Of a stretch of DNA of 64,000 bases, positions 44,758 through 53,844 are shown piece by piece (within the stretch, counting starts at the first letter, position 1; the number at the start of each line of letters is the position of its first letter). Position numbers and translations under genes: made by a program. The notes under the pieces are model-generated. The model was not told the DNA's origin. It did not search any database and worked only from the letters and a program-made list of their open reading frames with translations. Source of the stretch: Thiosocius sp963808165 (GTDB lineage: Bacteria; Pseudomonadota; Gammaproteobacteria; Chromatiales; Chromatiaceae); the NCBI GenBank assembly GCA_963808165.1, contig CAWEET010000021.1, forward strand, positions 1 to 64,000, read 5' to 3'.

Positions 44758-46370
44758 GCCAGTCACTGCTGATTCTCGCCCCTTTGCTGCCGCTGTTGCT
44801 GGCGCCGCTGATGCCGCTGGCGGTCGCGCGGCGATGGCACTGGATCCTCGCAGTGGCCGCGCTCCCGGCACTTGTGCTGGCACTGCTGGCGCCGATAGGC
44901 AGCGCCGTGACCTTGCCCTGGTTGTTGCTTGGGGTCCATCTGGAACTGGACGCGGTCGGGCAGCTGTTCCTGCTGTTCAGCTCCCTGGTCTGGCTCGCGA
45001 CCGGCGTCTACATCGCCTTCGGGCGTGCGGCGGACGCTGCCAGCGTGGCGTTTGGGGTGTATTTCCTGCTGGCGATGGCAGGCAACCTGCTGTTGATTGT
45101 CGCCGCCGACATGCTGACCTTCTATGCCGGGTTCGCAATGATGGGCCTCTCGGCGTATGGACTGGTACTGCGGCGCTCGCAAAGTGCCAGACGCGCCGGG
45201 CGGGTCTATCTGGCCTTCACGCTGGTCGGGGAACTCGCACTGTTCGGCGCGATGTTGCTGCTGTTCGGCGCCGGCGGATCTTTGTTGTTCTCCGACCTTG
45301 CGTCAGGGCCCCTGCCGGACAATGCCGTCGCGCTGCTGTTGCTCGGCTTCGGTATCAAGGTCGCCTTGCCCGGACTGCACCCCTGGTTGCCACTGACCTA
45401 CACCGCTGCGCCGATTGCCGCGGTGGCGGTCCTGAGTGGGCCGATGATGAAGGCCGGCCTGCTGGGCTGGCTGCGTTTTCTGCCACCCGGCGCACCGGGG
45501 GTGGAGTCCTGGGGGCCCCTGCTGATGGTGCTGGGTGGCCTCGGCATTCTGCTCGGTGTCGCTGTCGGCGTGCTGCAACGGCAGCCGCGCGCGGTGCTGG
45601 CCTATTCCAGCATTGCCAAGATGGGGCTGATCAGCGTCCTGTTCGGTGCGGCCTTGTCGTACCCGCCGCATGCCGATGCGCTGCTGGCCGCGCTGCTACT
45701 GTTCGCGATGCATCATCTGTTGGTCAAATCGACCCTTTTCCTTGGTCTGGGGGAATGGCAGCGGCGCGGCAGCCGGTTCTGGGTGCTGGCCGGTCTGGCC
45801 TTGCTGGCGCTCTCGATGGCTGCTGTACCGCTCAGCGGCGGCGCGGCGGCCAAGGAGGCGATCAAGGTCGCGCTCGCTGGCGAGTTGGGCCTGCTGCTGA
45901 ACCTGTCCGCGATCGGCACGGTCATGTTGATGGCGCGCTTCTTGGTTCTGCTGCCGGGTCGCCCGGCGCGATCGACGGAGCCCGCGATGGTGCCTGGACT
46001 TACCTGGGCCACGCTGGTCGCGGTGGCATTCTGGGCGCCGTTCTGGCCGACCGAGGTCCCCGCGAACCTCGCCGGGCTCGGCAGCCTGCTTGTCGGTGCC
46101 GGGCTGGTACTAACCGCCTGGTGGATCGGTCGAAGCCGTCTGAGCGCGGTGCCCTATGTCCCGCCGGGTGATGTATTCCGCTTGCTGGCCCGCCTGCGCC
46201 TGCGCCGACCCGAACTGGAGTGGCGCGGCTTCACCGGCCCCGGTCTCAAGTCCTGGCTGAGCGTGCAGGACGCTGCCCAGCGTGGCGAAGAGACGACGTT
46301 GCTCGGACCGGGTCTGTATCTGTTTGCCGTAATGTCCCTGCTTCTGGGCGCGCTGTGGTTGCCGCTCTAG
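44754..46370 (+). CDS. Third MrpD/NuoL-like subunit, lacking the conserved helix-5 glutamate
   Basis: 538 residues, more divergent than the two preceding copies. The channel lysines are present (GFGIKVALPGLHPWLPLTYT, LSGPMMKAGLLGWLRFLPPG), but at the helix-5 site the family's Glu is replaced: the segment reads DMLTFYAGFAMMGLSAYGLV. The C-terminal 80 residues form an extra soluble part (WRGFTGPGLKSWLSVQDAAQ) before a last span. Proton pumping may be altered or lost. The stop lies 17 bases before the usp start. Confidence 0.85.
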   Translation: MSQSLLILAPLLPLLLAPLMPLAVARRWHWILAVAALPALVLALLAPIGSAVTLPWLLLGVHLELDAVGQLFLLFSSLVWLATGVYIAFGRAADAASVAFGVYFLLAMAGNLLLIVAADMLTFYAGFAMMGLSAYGLVLRRSQSARRAGRVYLAFTLVGELALFGAMLLLFGAGGSLLFSDLASGPLPDNAVALLLLGFGIKVALPGLHPWLPLTYTAAPIAAVAVLSGPMMKAGLLGWLRFLPPGAPGVESWGPLLMVLGGLGILLGVAVGVLQRQPRAVLAYSSIAKMGLISVLFGAALSYPPHADALLAALLLFAMHHLLVKSTLFLGLGEWQRRGSRFWVLAGLALLALSMAAVPLSGGAAAKEAIKVALAGELGLLLNLSAIGTVMLMARFLVLLPGRPARSTEPAMVPGLTWATLVAVAFWAPFWPTEVPANLAGLGSLLVGAGLVLTAWWIGRSRLSAVPYVPPGDVFRLLARLRLRRPELEWRGFTGPGLKSWLSVQDAAQRGEETTLLGPGLYLFAVMSLLLGALWLPL

Positions 46371-46387
46371 CTGCCTGGAGGAATCGG

Positions 46388-47317
46388 ATGAAACGTTTCG
46401 AAAACATACTGTTCTTCGCCGACGGAGTCGCCGAGGTCGGCGTGGCGCTGCGCAGGGCGATGGCCCTGGCCGACCGTAACCGGGCGCGACTGACCGTCGT
46501 CGATGTGATCGCACCGGTCGAGAGCCCGAAGAAGGTATCGACCCACCTCGGCAGGGACCTGAGCGATCTGTTGCGGGAGAGGCGGCTCGAGGCGCTGGAC
46601 GCACTGGTCGAGCCGTTCAGACTGCCGGATGGGCTGATCTACACCGAGGTGTTTTCCGGCGTCGCCTTCGTCGAGGTGATCCGCGCGGTCCGGCGAAGCG
46701 GCTACGATCTTCTGGTCAAGGCGGCACGACCACCGGCCGGTTTCTCGGAGCGTCTGTTCGGCAGTACCGACATGCACCTGCTGCGCAAGTGTCCCTGTCC
46801 CGTGTGGATAGAGCGCCCCGCTGCCACGGGCAGCTATGCCAATGTTCTGGCCGCGGTCGATCCGCTGGCGCCGACGGGCGAGGGCTGTGATCGGCTGGTC
46901 ATGGATCTGGCCACCTCGCTGGCCGGAACAGAGGGGGCCGCGCTCTCGGTCGTGCACGCATGGCGTCTGGGCGGCGAGTCCATGTTGCGCCATGGGCGCT
47001 TCCGCCTGCCCGAAAACGAGTTCAACGATCTGCTGTCGGGTACTGAATCGACCCATCGGGACCGGCTGCGCGCCCTGTTGCGACCCTACGACATGCGCCC
47101 CGAAGACCCTGGCGTGCACCTGATCCGCGACGAGCCTGCGCCGGCGATCCGGCGTACCGCCGCGGCATTGCCGGCCGATCTGATCGTGATGGGTACGGTG
47201 GGGCGCACCGGAGTCCCCGGGTTTTTCATAGGTAACACCGCGGAGGAAGTGTTACAAACGACCATGGCCTCGGTGCTGGCGGTCAAGCCGGGCGGTTTTG
47301 TGTCGCCGGTCCGGTGA
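46388..47317 (+). CDS. Tandem universal stress protein, UspE-like
   Basis: 309 residues with two Usp domains. The first (NILFFADGVAEVGVALRRAM to CPCPVWIERP) ends near 145. The second (VLAAVDPLAPTGEGCDRLVM) keeps the ATP-binding pattern G-x2-G-x9-G-N in GTVGRTGVPGFFIGNTAEEV. GGAGG precedes ATG 46388. It is in the antiporter operon and may tune antiport to stress or energy state, which is inference. Confidence 0.88.
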   Translation: MKRFENILFFADGVAEVGVALRRAMALADRNRARLTVVDVIAPVESPKKVSTHLGRDLSDLLRERRLEALDALVEPFRLPDGLIYTEVFSGVAFVEVIRAVRRSGYDLLVKAARPPAGFSERLFGSTDMHLLRKCPCPVWIERPAATGSYANVLAAVDPLAPTGEGCDRLVMDLATSLAGTEGAALSVVHAWRLGGESMLRHGRFRLPENEFNDLLSGTESTHRDRLRALLRPYDMRPEDPGVHLIRDEPAPAIRRTAAALPADLIVMGTVGRTGVPGFFIGNTAEEVLQTTMASVLAVKPGGFVSPVR

Positions 47318-47381
47318 CAGCGCTGCGCTGCGCGCGGCCAATCGGATGCGAGTCTGTCGGTACGTAACGGGTACATAGTGG

Positions 47382-48287
47382 ATGCAGAACCTCAAGCTCA
47401 ATCTGAAGCACCTTCGCTACTTCTGGTCGGTTGCCAGCCACGGTTCCATAGCACGCGCCGCTGAGGCGCTGTACCTCACCCCGCAGACGATCAGTGGTCA
47501 ACTGCGTGAACTCGAGGAACAATTGGACACCAAGCTGTTTCGGCGCGACGGCAGGCAGTTGGTGCTGACGGAAACCGGCCGCATGGTGTTTTCGTACGCC
47601 GATGAGATGTTTCGGCTCGGGCTGGAACTACAGGATGTGCTGACCGGCCGAACGCCGGGGTCGGCGATCACGATCAAGGTGGGTATCGCGATGGTGGTCC
47701 CCAAACTGTTGACCTATCGGGTCCTCGAACCGGTGCTGCAGATGCCGGAACCGGTCAGCCTGGTCTGCCACGAGGCCCCGCTGGTCGACCTGCTGGCGGA
47801 TCTTTCCGTGCACAAACTGGACGTGGTGCTCGCGGACAGCCCGGTGAGTCCGGCATTGAACATCCGCGCCTACAACCACCCGCTCGGGGAGTCTGGCATC
47901 AGCTTTTTCGGCGTGGCGGAAAAGGCCGAGGAACTGAGGGAAGGTTTCCCGCAAAGCCTCGACGGCGTGAAGATGTTGATGCCCAGCGTCGGCAGCAACC
48001 TGCGCCGCAGTCTCGAGAACTGGTTCGAACGGTATGCGATCCAGCCAGTGGTCGTCGCCGAGTTCGAGGACCGCGCGCTGATGAAGGCGTTCGGCGAGCG
48101 GGGCTCCGGAATCTTTACTTCGCCGACCGCCGTCGAACAGGATGTGACGAGCAAATACGGCGTCGATGTGATCGGACGTACTGAAGAGATAACGGAGCGT
48201 TTCTACGTCATCTCACCCGAGCGGCGAATCAAGCACCCGGCGGTCACGGCGATCACCGAGGCGGCGCGCTCGCGATTGTTTGCATAA
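47382..48287 (+). CDS. nhaR: LysR-family transcriptional activator NhaR
   Basis: 301 residues. The N-terminal winged helix LKHLRYFWSVASHGSIARAA and TPQTISGQLRELEEQLDTKL is characteristic of NhaR, the sodium-responsive activator of Na+/H+ antiporter genes. The effector domain includes VVLADSPVSPALNIRAYNH. Its place directly after the mrp operon on the same strand supports control of that operon. Confidence 0.92.
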   Translation: MQNLKLNLKHLRYFWSVASHGSIARAAEALYLTPQTISGQLRELEEQLDTKLFRRDGRQLVLTETGRMVFSYADEMFRLGLELQDVLTGRTPGSAITIKVGIAMVVPKLLTYRVLEPVLQMPEPVSLVCHEAPLVDLLADLSVHKLDVVLADSPVSPALNIRAYNHPLGESGISFFGVAEKAEELREGFPQSLDGVKMLMPSVGSNLRRSLENWFERYAIQPVVVAEFEDRALMKAFGERGSGIFTSPTAVEQDVTSKYGVDVIGRTEEITERFYVISPERRIKHPAVTAITEAARSRLFA

Positions 48288-48421
48288 TCTGTCTCGCGGT
48301 CGAGCCTCATCGGGTGGGCTCATGGCGTCTCTCGCATCGAATGCGCCGAAGCGCTATTCAAGGTTCGTTGGGCTCGGTACCGCTGGGTTAAGACACGACT
48401 TTGCCGATGGGGTTGGTTTCG

Positions 48422-49846
48422 ATGAGTGAAGACGAGCGGATCGAACATGACAGCCTGGGCGAAGTGGTGGTTCCGGCATCTGCACTGTATGGCGCACAGA
48501 CCCAACGAGCGGTCGACAATTTTCCGATCAGTGGTCTGCGCCTGCCACGGCCTTTTATCCATGCGCTCAGTCTGATCAAACGGGCGGCCGCGGTGGTCAA
48601 TCGCGACCTCGGCCTGCTCGACAGCGACGTCGCGGATGCGATCGCGGCAGCGGCGAAAGAGGTCGGGGAAGGCTGGCATCAGGAACATTTTCCGGTCGAT
48701 GTGTTCCAGACAGGCTCCGGCACCAGCAGCAATATGAACATGAACGAGGTGCTTGCGCGCCTCGCGGGTGCGCGGGCCGGGCGGCGCGTGCATCCGAACG
48801 ACCAGGTCAACATGGGGCAGAGCAGCAACGACGTCGTACCGACTGCGATACACGTCAGTGCCTGCGTGGAAATCCGCAACACCCTGTTGCCGGCGCTCGA
48901 TCATCTGGCAAACACCATCGATCGCCGCGCCGTTGAATTCGACGGTATGGTCAAGACCGGGCGCACCCATCTGATGGATGCGATGCCGCTGCGCCTAGAT
49001 CAGGAACTCGGTGGCTGGGCTGCCCAGTTGCGCGACGGCAGGGAGCGTATCGAGGCCGGCCTGGTACGGCTGCAGCGGCTCGCGATCGGTGGCTCGGCGG
49101 TCGGCACCGGCATCAATGCGCACCCGCAGTTTGGATCGCGCATGGCCGCCTGTCTTACCGACTTGACTGGCCTCGCGTTCCGTAGCAGCGGGAACCATTT
49201 TCGAGACCTGAGCTGTCAGGATTCAGCGGTGGAAATGAGCGGCCAGCTCAACACGTTGGCCGTCACCCTGATGAAGATCGCCAACGATCTCCGCTGGATG
49301 AACAGTGGGCCGCTCGCCGGACTCGGTGAGATCCGGCTGCCGGCAGTGCAGCCGGGCAGCAGCATCATGCCGGGCAAGGTGAACCCGGTGATCCCGGAGG
49401 CCGTGGCGATGGTCTGTGCCCAGGTCATCGGAAATCACAGCACCATTACGATCGCTGGCCAGTCGGGAAGTTTCCAGCTGAATGTGATGCTGCCGCTGAT
49501 CGCATACAACCTGCTGCAGAGCATAGAGATCCTCGGAAACGCCCTTCGCGTGCTGGCGGACAAGGCGGTCGGCGACTTGGAAATCGACGGGGAACGCATC
49601 AGCGCGGTGCTGGAGCGCAATCCGATCCTCGTGACTGCGCTGAACGCGGTCATCGGCTATGACAAGGGCGCTGAGATCGCGAAGCGCGCCTATGCCCAGG
49701 GACGCCCGTTGATCGAGGTCGCCCGTGAGCTCACCGGGCTCTCTGAGCAGCAGATCCGCGACCTGCTCGATCCGGCGCACCTGACCCGCGGCGGCATTCC
49801 GGGGCTGGACGGCCCACTAGGGCCCCGAGACCGGGTGCTCAAATGA
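48422..49846 (+). CDS. fumC: Class II fumarate hydratase
   Basis: 474 residues, of the fumarase/aspartase superfamily that interconverts fumarate and malate. Landmarks: VFQTGSGTSSNMNMNEVLAR, VHPNDQVNMGQSSNDVVPTA, KTGRTHLMDAMPLRLDQELG, and the signature loop GSSIMPGKVNPVIPEAVAMV. ATG 48422 is preferred; the frame allows two earlier ATGs within 21 bases. Aspartase is the main alternative, but SIMPGKVNPV with this length fits FumC. Confidence 0.92.
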   Translation: MSEDERIEHDSLGEVVVPASALYGAQTQRAVDNFPISGLRLPRPFIHALSLIKRAAAVVNRDLGLLDSDVADAIAAAAKEVGEGWHQEHFPVDVFQTGSGTSSNMNMNEVLARLAGARAGRRVHPNDQVNMGQSSNDVVPTAIHVSACVEIRNTLLPALDHLANTIDRRAVEFDGMVKTGRTHLMDAMPLRLDQELGGWAAQLRDGRERIEAGLVRLQRLAIGGSAVGTGINAHPQFGSRMAACLTDLTGLAFRSSGNHFRDLSCQDSAVEMSGQLNTLAVTLMKIANDLRWMNSGPLAGLGEIRLPAVQPGSSIMPGKVNPVIPEAVAMVCAQVIGNHSTITIAGQSGSFQLNVMLPLIAYNLLQSIEILGNALRVLADKAVGDLEIDGERISAVLERNPILVTALNAVIGYDKGAEIAKRAYAQGRPLIEVARELTGLSEQQIRDLLDPAHLTRGGIPGLDGPLGPRDRVLK

Positions 49847-50041
49847 TTGGGTTTGCGTTTCCCCCCGGTTAGGAGTACCGTCTCCCGACTGCGACGATTT
49901 TTGACCTGCCTGCTAGCGCCTTTCTTTGGCTGTTTCCTCGAAAGTTACACCCGAATGAGCTAAAAGTGCCCGCCAAGATTTGTGGCAGTAATCCGCCCAT
50001 TGAGGTGGATATCGTTTAGAAACTTTTGAGGTTTATTGAAG

Positions 50042-50251
50042 ATGTCAGAAAGACAGATTGGAACCGTGAAATGGTTCGATAGTGGCAAGGGTTACGGTTT
50101 CATCGAGCGCGAGAACGGCAAAGACCTGTTCGTGCATTTCCGTTCGATTGCCGGTGAGGGTCATCGCTCGCTGGTCGACGGCCAGAAGGTCGAATTCACC
50201 GAGACCCAGGGTCAGAAGGGCCCGCAGGCAGACAACGTCGTAGCCCTGTAG
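50042..50251 (+). CDS. Cold-shock (CspA-family) protein
   Basis: 69 residues, one OB-fold domain that binds single-stranded RNA and DNA. RNP1 (GKGYGFIER) and RNP2 (DLFVHF) are intact. GAGG stands about 10 bases before ATG 50042. An upstream TTG two codons earlier is less likely. The leader of about 190 bases after fumC is long enough for the structured 5' UTR common in csp genes. A clear terminator follows. Confidence 0.95.
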   Translation: MSERQIGTVKWFDSGKGYGFIERENGKDLFVHFRSIAGEGHRSLVDGQKVEFTETQGQKGPQADNVVAL

Positions 50252-50267
50252 ATCGCGCTCGGATCTG

Positions 50268-50296
50268 CTGCCCCAGCCTTGTCTGGGGCAGTTTTC
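50268..50296 (+). terminator. Rho-independent terminator of the cold-shock gene
   Basis: CTGCCCCAG and CTGGGGCAG form a perfect 9-bp stem with loop CCTTGT, followed by TTTTCTCCTT. It lies 16 bases after the csp stop. Confidence 0.9.
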
Positions 50297-50370
50297 TCCT
50301 TGTCTCCCTGTGCTGTTATACACAGCGACGCCCCTCTCGAGGCGCCTGTGGTTCGAACCGGATTGCCCTG

Positions 50371-50637
50371 ATGATTACCCTTTTTGTACGCGGACTCCCC
50401 AGATCCTCCACGGAACAGAGCGTGACGGAACTGTTCAATCAGTACGGCGTCGTTCGGTCGATCAAGCTGTCGACGGATATTTTCTCCGGCGATTGCCGGG
50501 GCTTTGCGACCGTCGATATGGAAGGGCACGAGGCACGTGCTGCGATATCGGGGTTGGACGGCCGAGAGTTCAACGGCAGCCAGATCCGGGTGGGTCCGAA
50601 CCGGCCGAAGAACCGTCGGGGCGGCGGCCACCGCTGA
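50371..50637 (+). CDS. RRM-type RNA-binding protein
   Basis: 88 residues forming one RNA-recognition motif. RNP2 is LFVRGLP at residues 4-10 and RNP1 is CRGFATVDM near 46-54, with the basic C-terminus GPNRPKNRRGGGHR. Small bacterial RRM proteins are often cold-responsive, and this one follows the csp gene, although a terminator separates them. Confidence 0.88.
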   Translation: MITLFVRGLPRSSTEQSVTELFNQYGVVRSIKLSTDIFSGDCRGFATVDMEGHEARAAISGLDGREFNGSQIRVGPNRPKNRRGGGHR

Positions 50638-50976
50638 TTGAATCGCTGCTGCGCAACGCAGCGCGTAATCCGACCGTCACCCGCCGATTCCTGCCCGCTA
50701 TCTAGTTCGAGTACGTAGACCGGCGCGTTTCAGTCGTTGGCGCCCAGCTCAACCGGGATGGCCTGGGCGCACACTACGCAACCGCATTGACATCGCGTCG
50801 CTCACGGATTTTGTCGATTTCGCTTCAAACGCGGCGGTCCGGATCCTGCTCGAATCCATCAGCAAGCGTTTCCCTGTGCCATCCAGGCCGCGTGTTCGTT
50901 TGTGTGGTGATTTGTGCACCAGGGTCGAGGCGCCCGCGGCTTGGGTGACCGATGCCGGGCGACGGCTGGATTCCGG
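50638..50976. other. Non-coding interval
   Basis: About 340 bases between the RRM gene and a convergent barrel-protein gene. Only short frames that read as out-of-frame sequence are present. No terminator, repeat or RNA gene is evident. Confidence 0.5.
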
Positions 50977-51546
50977 CTATCGCTGCCACACGTCGTAGCC
51001 TACCGTGAACATCACGCCAGCATTGCCAAGGATCGCCAAATCGAAACCCAAACGGTCGCGCTTCCAGCCCACCGAAGGAATGATCACGGGCGCCCATCCG
51101 TTGTAATTGTAGGCCAGCTTGTCCTCGTACTCACCGACATAACCGTAGATGAGTCCGCCCGAGAGTTTTACATGCGCCCCCTCGGCAATGAACGGCAGCC
51201 GCCACTTGTAGCCGTAGTAATAATATTGCGAGAACTGGTCGAACGAGTTGTTGAATAGTGAAATCCCGATACGATGCGTGTCTTTGTGCGCCGCTTCTAA
51301 GCCACCGAGAACCGGTGCCCCCTTGTAGTCGTCGCCATCGCCCCAGTGTATGCCATACCCGGCCTGGAGATAGACCGAGTCGAACCATTTGGTCAGCCGT
51401 GATTCGTCATTCCCTGCCGTTTTCTCAGCCGCTGCCGCCAGCGGTATGCCGATTGGCGGCAGGGCGATCAGGCCGAACAGGGTTGTCGTGACAAGACTAC
51501 GAACCGTCGCCCTGGGTAGGCCGACATTGTCGATGAGAAGTTTGAT
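50977..51546 (-). CDS. PagP-like outer-membrane beta-barrel protein with no normal start codon
   Basis: 189 residues, read as continuous frame to TAG at 50977-50979. A leader SLVTTTLFGLIALPPIGIPL ending AAAAEK is followed by barrel-like sequence: WFDSVYLQAGYGIHWGDGDD, HRIGISLFNNSFDQFSQYYY, KWRLPFIAEGAHVKLSGGLI and GNAGVMFTVGYDVWQR at the end. It recalls lipid A palmitoyltransferase-like barrels, but that is tentative. No ATG, GTG or TTG precedes the leader; an ATC at 51546 (with GGGGGA upstream) is the only place that would give a normal leader. The start may be a sequence error or the gene may be beheaded. Confidence 0.6.
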   Translation of the reverse strand: MKLLIDNVGLPRATVRSLVTTTLFGLIALPPIGIPLAAAAEKTAGNDESRLTKWFDSVYLQAGYGIHWGDGDDYKGAPVLGGLEAAHKDTHRIGISLFNNSFDQFSQYYYYGYKWRLPFIAEGAHVKLSGGLIYGYVGEYEDKLAYNYNGWAPVIIPSVGWKRDRLGFDLAILGNAGVMFTVGYDVWQR

Positions 51547-51959
51547 TGGCGCGTCCCCCGGAGTACAGGGTGGGTAGCATAACCGAGCCGTCGTGTCGTC
51601 TCCAGGCCGCGAAGTGTTGCAGGGGGTCCAAGCCGGGACTTGACTGGCGCCCGAGCGGCAGATGGGCAGTCGTTTCGGTGGCTGACGGCAGCCCGGATGC
51701 GACGCTCGTGTTCGTCACCTACGGTGCCGGCGTCGACTTCCTGATGGAGAATGCCGAAGACCGGCGCGGCAATCGCTTCGACGCTGCGGTGCTGCGTCTG
51801 ATCGAGAGCGGCGTCGAGTTCCGCATCTGTGCTGCGACCCTCGGCGCCCGCGGGATCGAAAAAGGCGATGTGCTGGATGCCGCGTTGATCGTCCCGTCTG
51901 GTATCTCCGAGATCGCCCGCCTGCAGCTCAAAGAGGGTTATGCCTACCTGAAGCCGTAG
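51546..51959 (+). pseudogene. DsrE-family protein with a disrupted N-terminus
   Basis: The C-terminal 85 residues are a good DsrE/DsrF-like half: ATLVFVTYGAGVDFLMENAE, FDAAVLRLIESGVEFRICAA, then TLGARGIEKGDVLDAALIVP and ARLQLKEGYAYLKP. The first 45 residues (RPPEYRVGSITEPSCRLQAA) do not resemble the family, which normally begins with a strand-helix unit. The gene is therefore headless or frameshifted at the 5' end, right where the neighbouring barrel gene also loses its start. Confidence 0.6.
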
Positions 51960-52033
51960 GACACGCATCCAGAGTTGGCCTCGAAAGCAGGATGATCGGC
52001 GCCCGCCGTTACCGCCAATGACTCGCTGACCGT

Positions 52034-53128
52034 TTGCAGGCGAGGGCATTTGCCGGCCTGCACCAGGCGCCTCAGGTGGCCGATGCGGTGCCGCGGCGCA
52101 GCAGGAGATGCTCGACACCAGCCGGCGCGGCAGACCCGGCGGCAGGCGGTGCCTCCGGCACCGATCAAATACTCGCACTCGAAATCATCGTCTATCAGGA
52201 AACCACTGCCGTGCCGTTCGATGTGCCTGACGTTGTGCCGGATGACCGGTGCGCCGGATCGCTGCAGCAGCCAAAGGAGAACATACAGAGCCATTACGAT
52301 CTGGGCAACGACTTCTATAAACTGTGGCTGGACGAGCAGATGATCTACACCTGCGCCTATTTCCGGATACCGGCGGTGTCGCTGGAGCAGGCGCAGACCG
52401 CGAAGATGGACCTCGTCTGCCGCAAGCTGCGACTGCGACCCGGGGAAAGGGTGGTCGAGGCAGGTTGCGGCTGGGGCGCGCTGGCATTGCACATGGCACG
52501 CAACTTCGGGGCAAAGGTGCGCGCCTTCAACATCTCGAAGGCCCAGTTGGCGGTCGCGCGTGAACGCGCCCTGCGCGAGGGGCTCGACGACGCGGTGGAG
52601 TTCGTCGACGGGGACTACCCTGAGATCAGCGGGACCTACGATGCCTTCGTTTCGGTCGGCATGCTCGAGCATGTGCGCCCGCAACACTACCCGGAACTGG
52701 CGCAGGTGATGGATCGCTGTCTGCCGGCTAGCTGGCGGGGCCTGATCCATACCATCGGTACCGATCGCCCGGGGCCGCTGAACACCTGGATCGAGCGCCG
52801 CATCTTTCCCGGGGCCCGTCCGCCGTCGCTCGCCGAAATGATGCCGCTGTTCGGTCCGTCCAGCTTCTCCATCCTCGACGTGGAGAATCTCCGTCAGCAT
52901 TATGCGCTGACGCTGGGACACTGGCTGCGGCGCTTCGACGACGCGCAGGACAGGGTGCTGGAGATGTTCGACCCGGAGTTTCTGCGTGCCTGGCGCTTCT
53001 ACCTCGTATCGTCGAAAGCCGCGTTCACGACCGGCCACCTGCAACTGTTCCAGGTGCTGTTCGCGCGCAGTGGCTGTAACCAGATACCCTGGACCCGCGG
53101 CCATCTCTACCGCGATGGCGCCTTCTGA
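52034..53128 (+). pseudogene. cfa: Cyclopropane-fatty-acyl-phospholipid synthase, N-terminal part missing
   Basis: CFA synthases methylenate unsaturated phospholipid chains using SAM. From about 52265 the frame is a normal catalytic domain: ENIQSHYDLGNDFYKLWLDE, QMIYTCAYF, the SAM motif VVEAGCGWGALALHMARNFG, VSVGMLEHVRPQHYPELAQV, RGLIHTIGTDRPGPLNTWIE and HWLRRFDDAQDRVLEMFD. The roughly 100-residue N-terminal lipid-binding domain is absent; upstream the frame (from TTG 52034) overlaps an inverted fragment of another gene. Start codons near 52205-52235 (GTG) are possible but would give a partial enzyme. I treat it as damaged, though the catalytic half is intact. Confidence 0.7.
52142..52270 (-). 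pseudogene. Short inverted fragment of an FAD-dependent oxidoreductase gene
   Basis: The minus strand reads LLQRSGAPVIRHNVRHIERH then GSGFLIDDDFECEYLIGAGG and TAC. This resembles the middle of geranylgeranyl-reductase-like FAD oxidoreductases, where YLIGAGGTxCPVYR is a conserved turn. Similarity stops abruptly on both sides: after TAC, and at the point where the plus-strand cyclopropane synthase begins. Confidence 0.5.
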
Positions 53129-53265
53129 GGGCGCGTCGTACATCTTATCTTCCGCCTGTGGTGTGTCGCTCCGTTGCCCGCGGCGGCCTCGGCCTCGGCG
53201 CGGCGGTGGTGCCGGTGCCGGAAAGGTTCTGCAGCACGATACCCTCGGGCGAGACCGCTATTGCA

Positions 53266-53700
53266 TCACCTGTGCGCCGCACCGCCGACCGGCTTCAGCA
53301 CCATGTCGAGCTGCACCGGTGCCCCGCGCGTGATGACTGCATAGTGTCGGTCGCTGATGAACAGCAGGCGACCACCATCCTCGATCCGTGCCTGTATCGC
53401 GTAGCTGAAGCGCGGGTCGATCTTGGCGGGGTCGTATGGAATCTCGAAGCTGAACGGTACCTGGCTGCCACCCGCCCGAATGACCTGCTTGCCGAGCACG
53501 ATCGCCGGCGCATCGGCTCGCGATACGTCCACCAGCTTTACCTGGATCAAGGCCGTCGGTGGCAGAGCGATGCGCTGCAGATAGGTCACGGCCCCGCTGA
53601 CGCTCGCCGTGGCCGCGCCTCCGCCCTCGGGTGCGGCGGCCATGCCGGAGCACCCGGTGAGCAGAAACGCCGCCAGCCAGGTTGGTGTCGATGTGTACAT
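53266..53700 (-). CDS. YbaY-type lipoprotein
   Basis: 144 residues. The start at 53700 has GGGG 8 bases upstream and gives a leader YTSTPTWLAAFLLTGCSG (lipobox LLTGC). The mature domain SVSGAVTYLQRIALPPTALI then VKLVDVSRAD, PFSFEIPYDPAKIDPRFSYA and IQARIEDGGRLLFISDRHYA is the YbaY/YscW family beta-sandwich. Such lipoproteins often act as outer-membrane assembly aids. The function here is unknown. It is convergent with the cyclopropane synthase. Confidence 0.85.
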   Translation of the reverse strand: MYTSTPTWLAAFLLTGCSGMAAAPEGGGAATASVSGAVTYLQRIALPPTALIQVKLVDVSRADAPAIVLGKQVIRAGGSQVPFSFEIPYDPAKIDPRFSYAIQARIEDGGRLLFISDRHYAVITRGAPVQLDMVLKPVGGAAHR

Positions 53701-53844
53701 GCTGTTGCCCCTGGTCATTGATGTTGCTGAGTCAAGGCGCAACCGGGCAGCGCAGCCAGGCGCTTGCTCGACCGCCGCTGCCCGCAGATGCAATTGTACT
53801 GACCAAGCGGCGGGGGATGCGTATCAGAGTCAGTGTCATTGCCG

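Noticed and set aside
44834..46171. 445-residue plus-strand frame inside the third MrpD-like gene
   Set aside because: It is a frame shift of the real gene, lacks membrane segments and is rich in Arg and Gly.
53150..53265. Continuation of the YbaY-type protein in the next frame (VRRTGDAIAVSPEGIVLQNL)
   Set aside because: The main frame already ends at a normal family end point; the next-frame text becomes Pro/Arg-rich quickly, so a frameshift is not needed.
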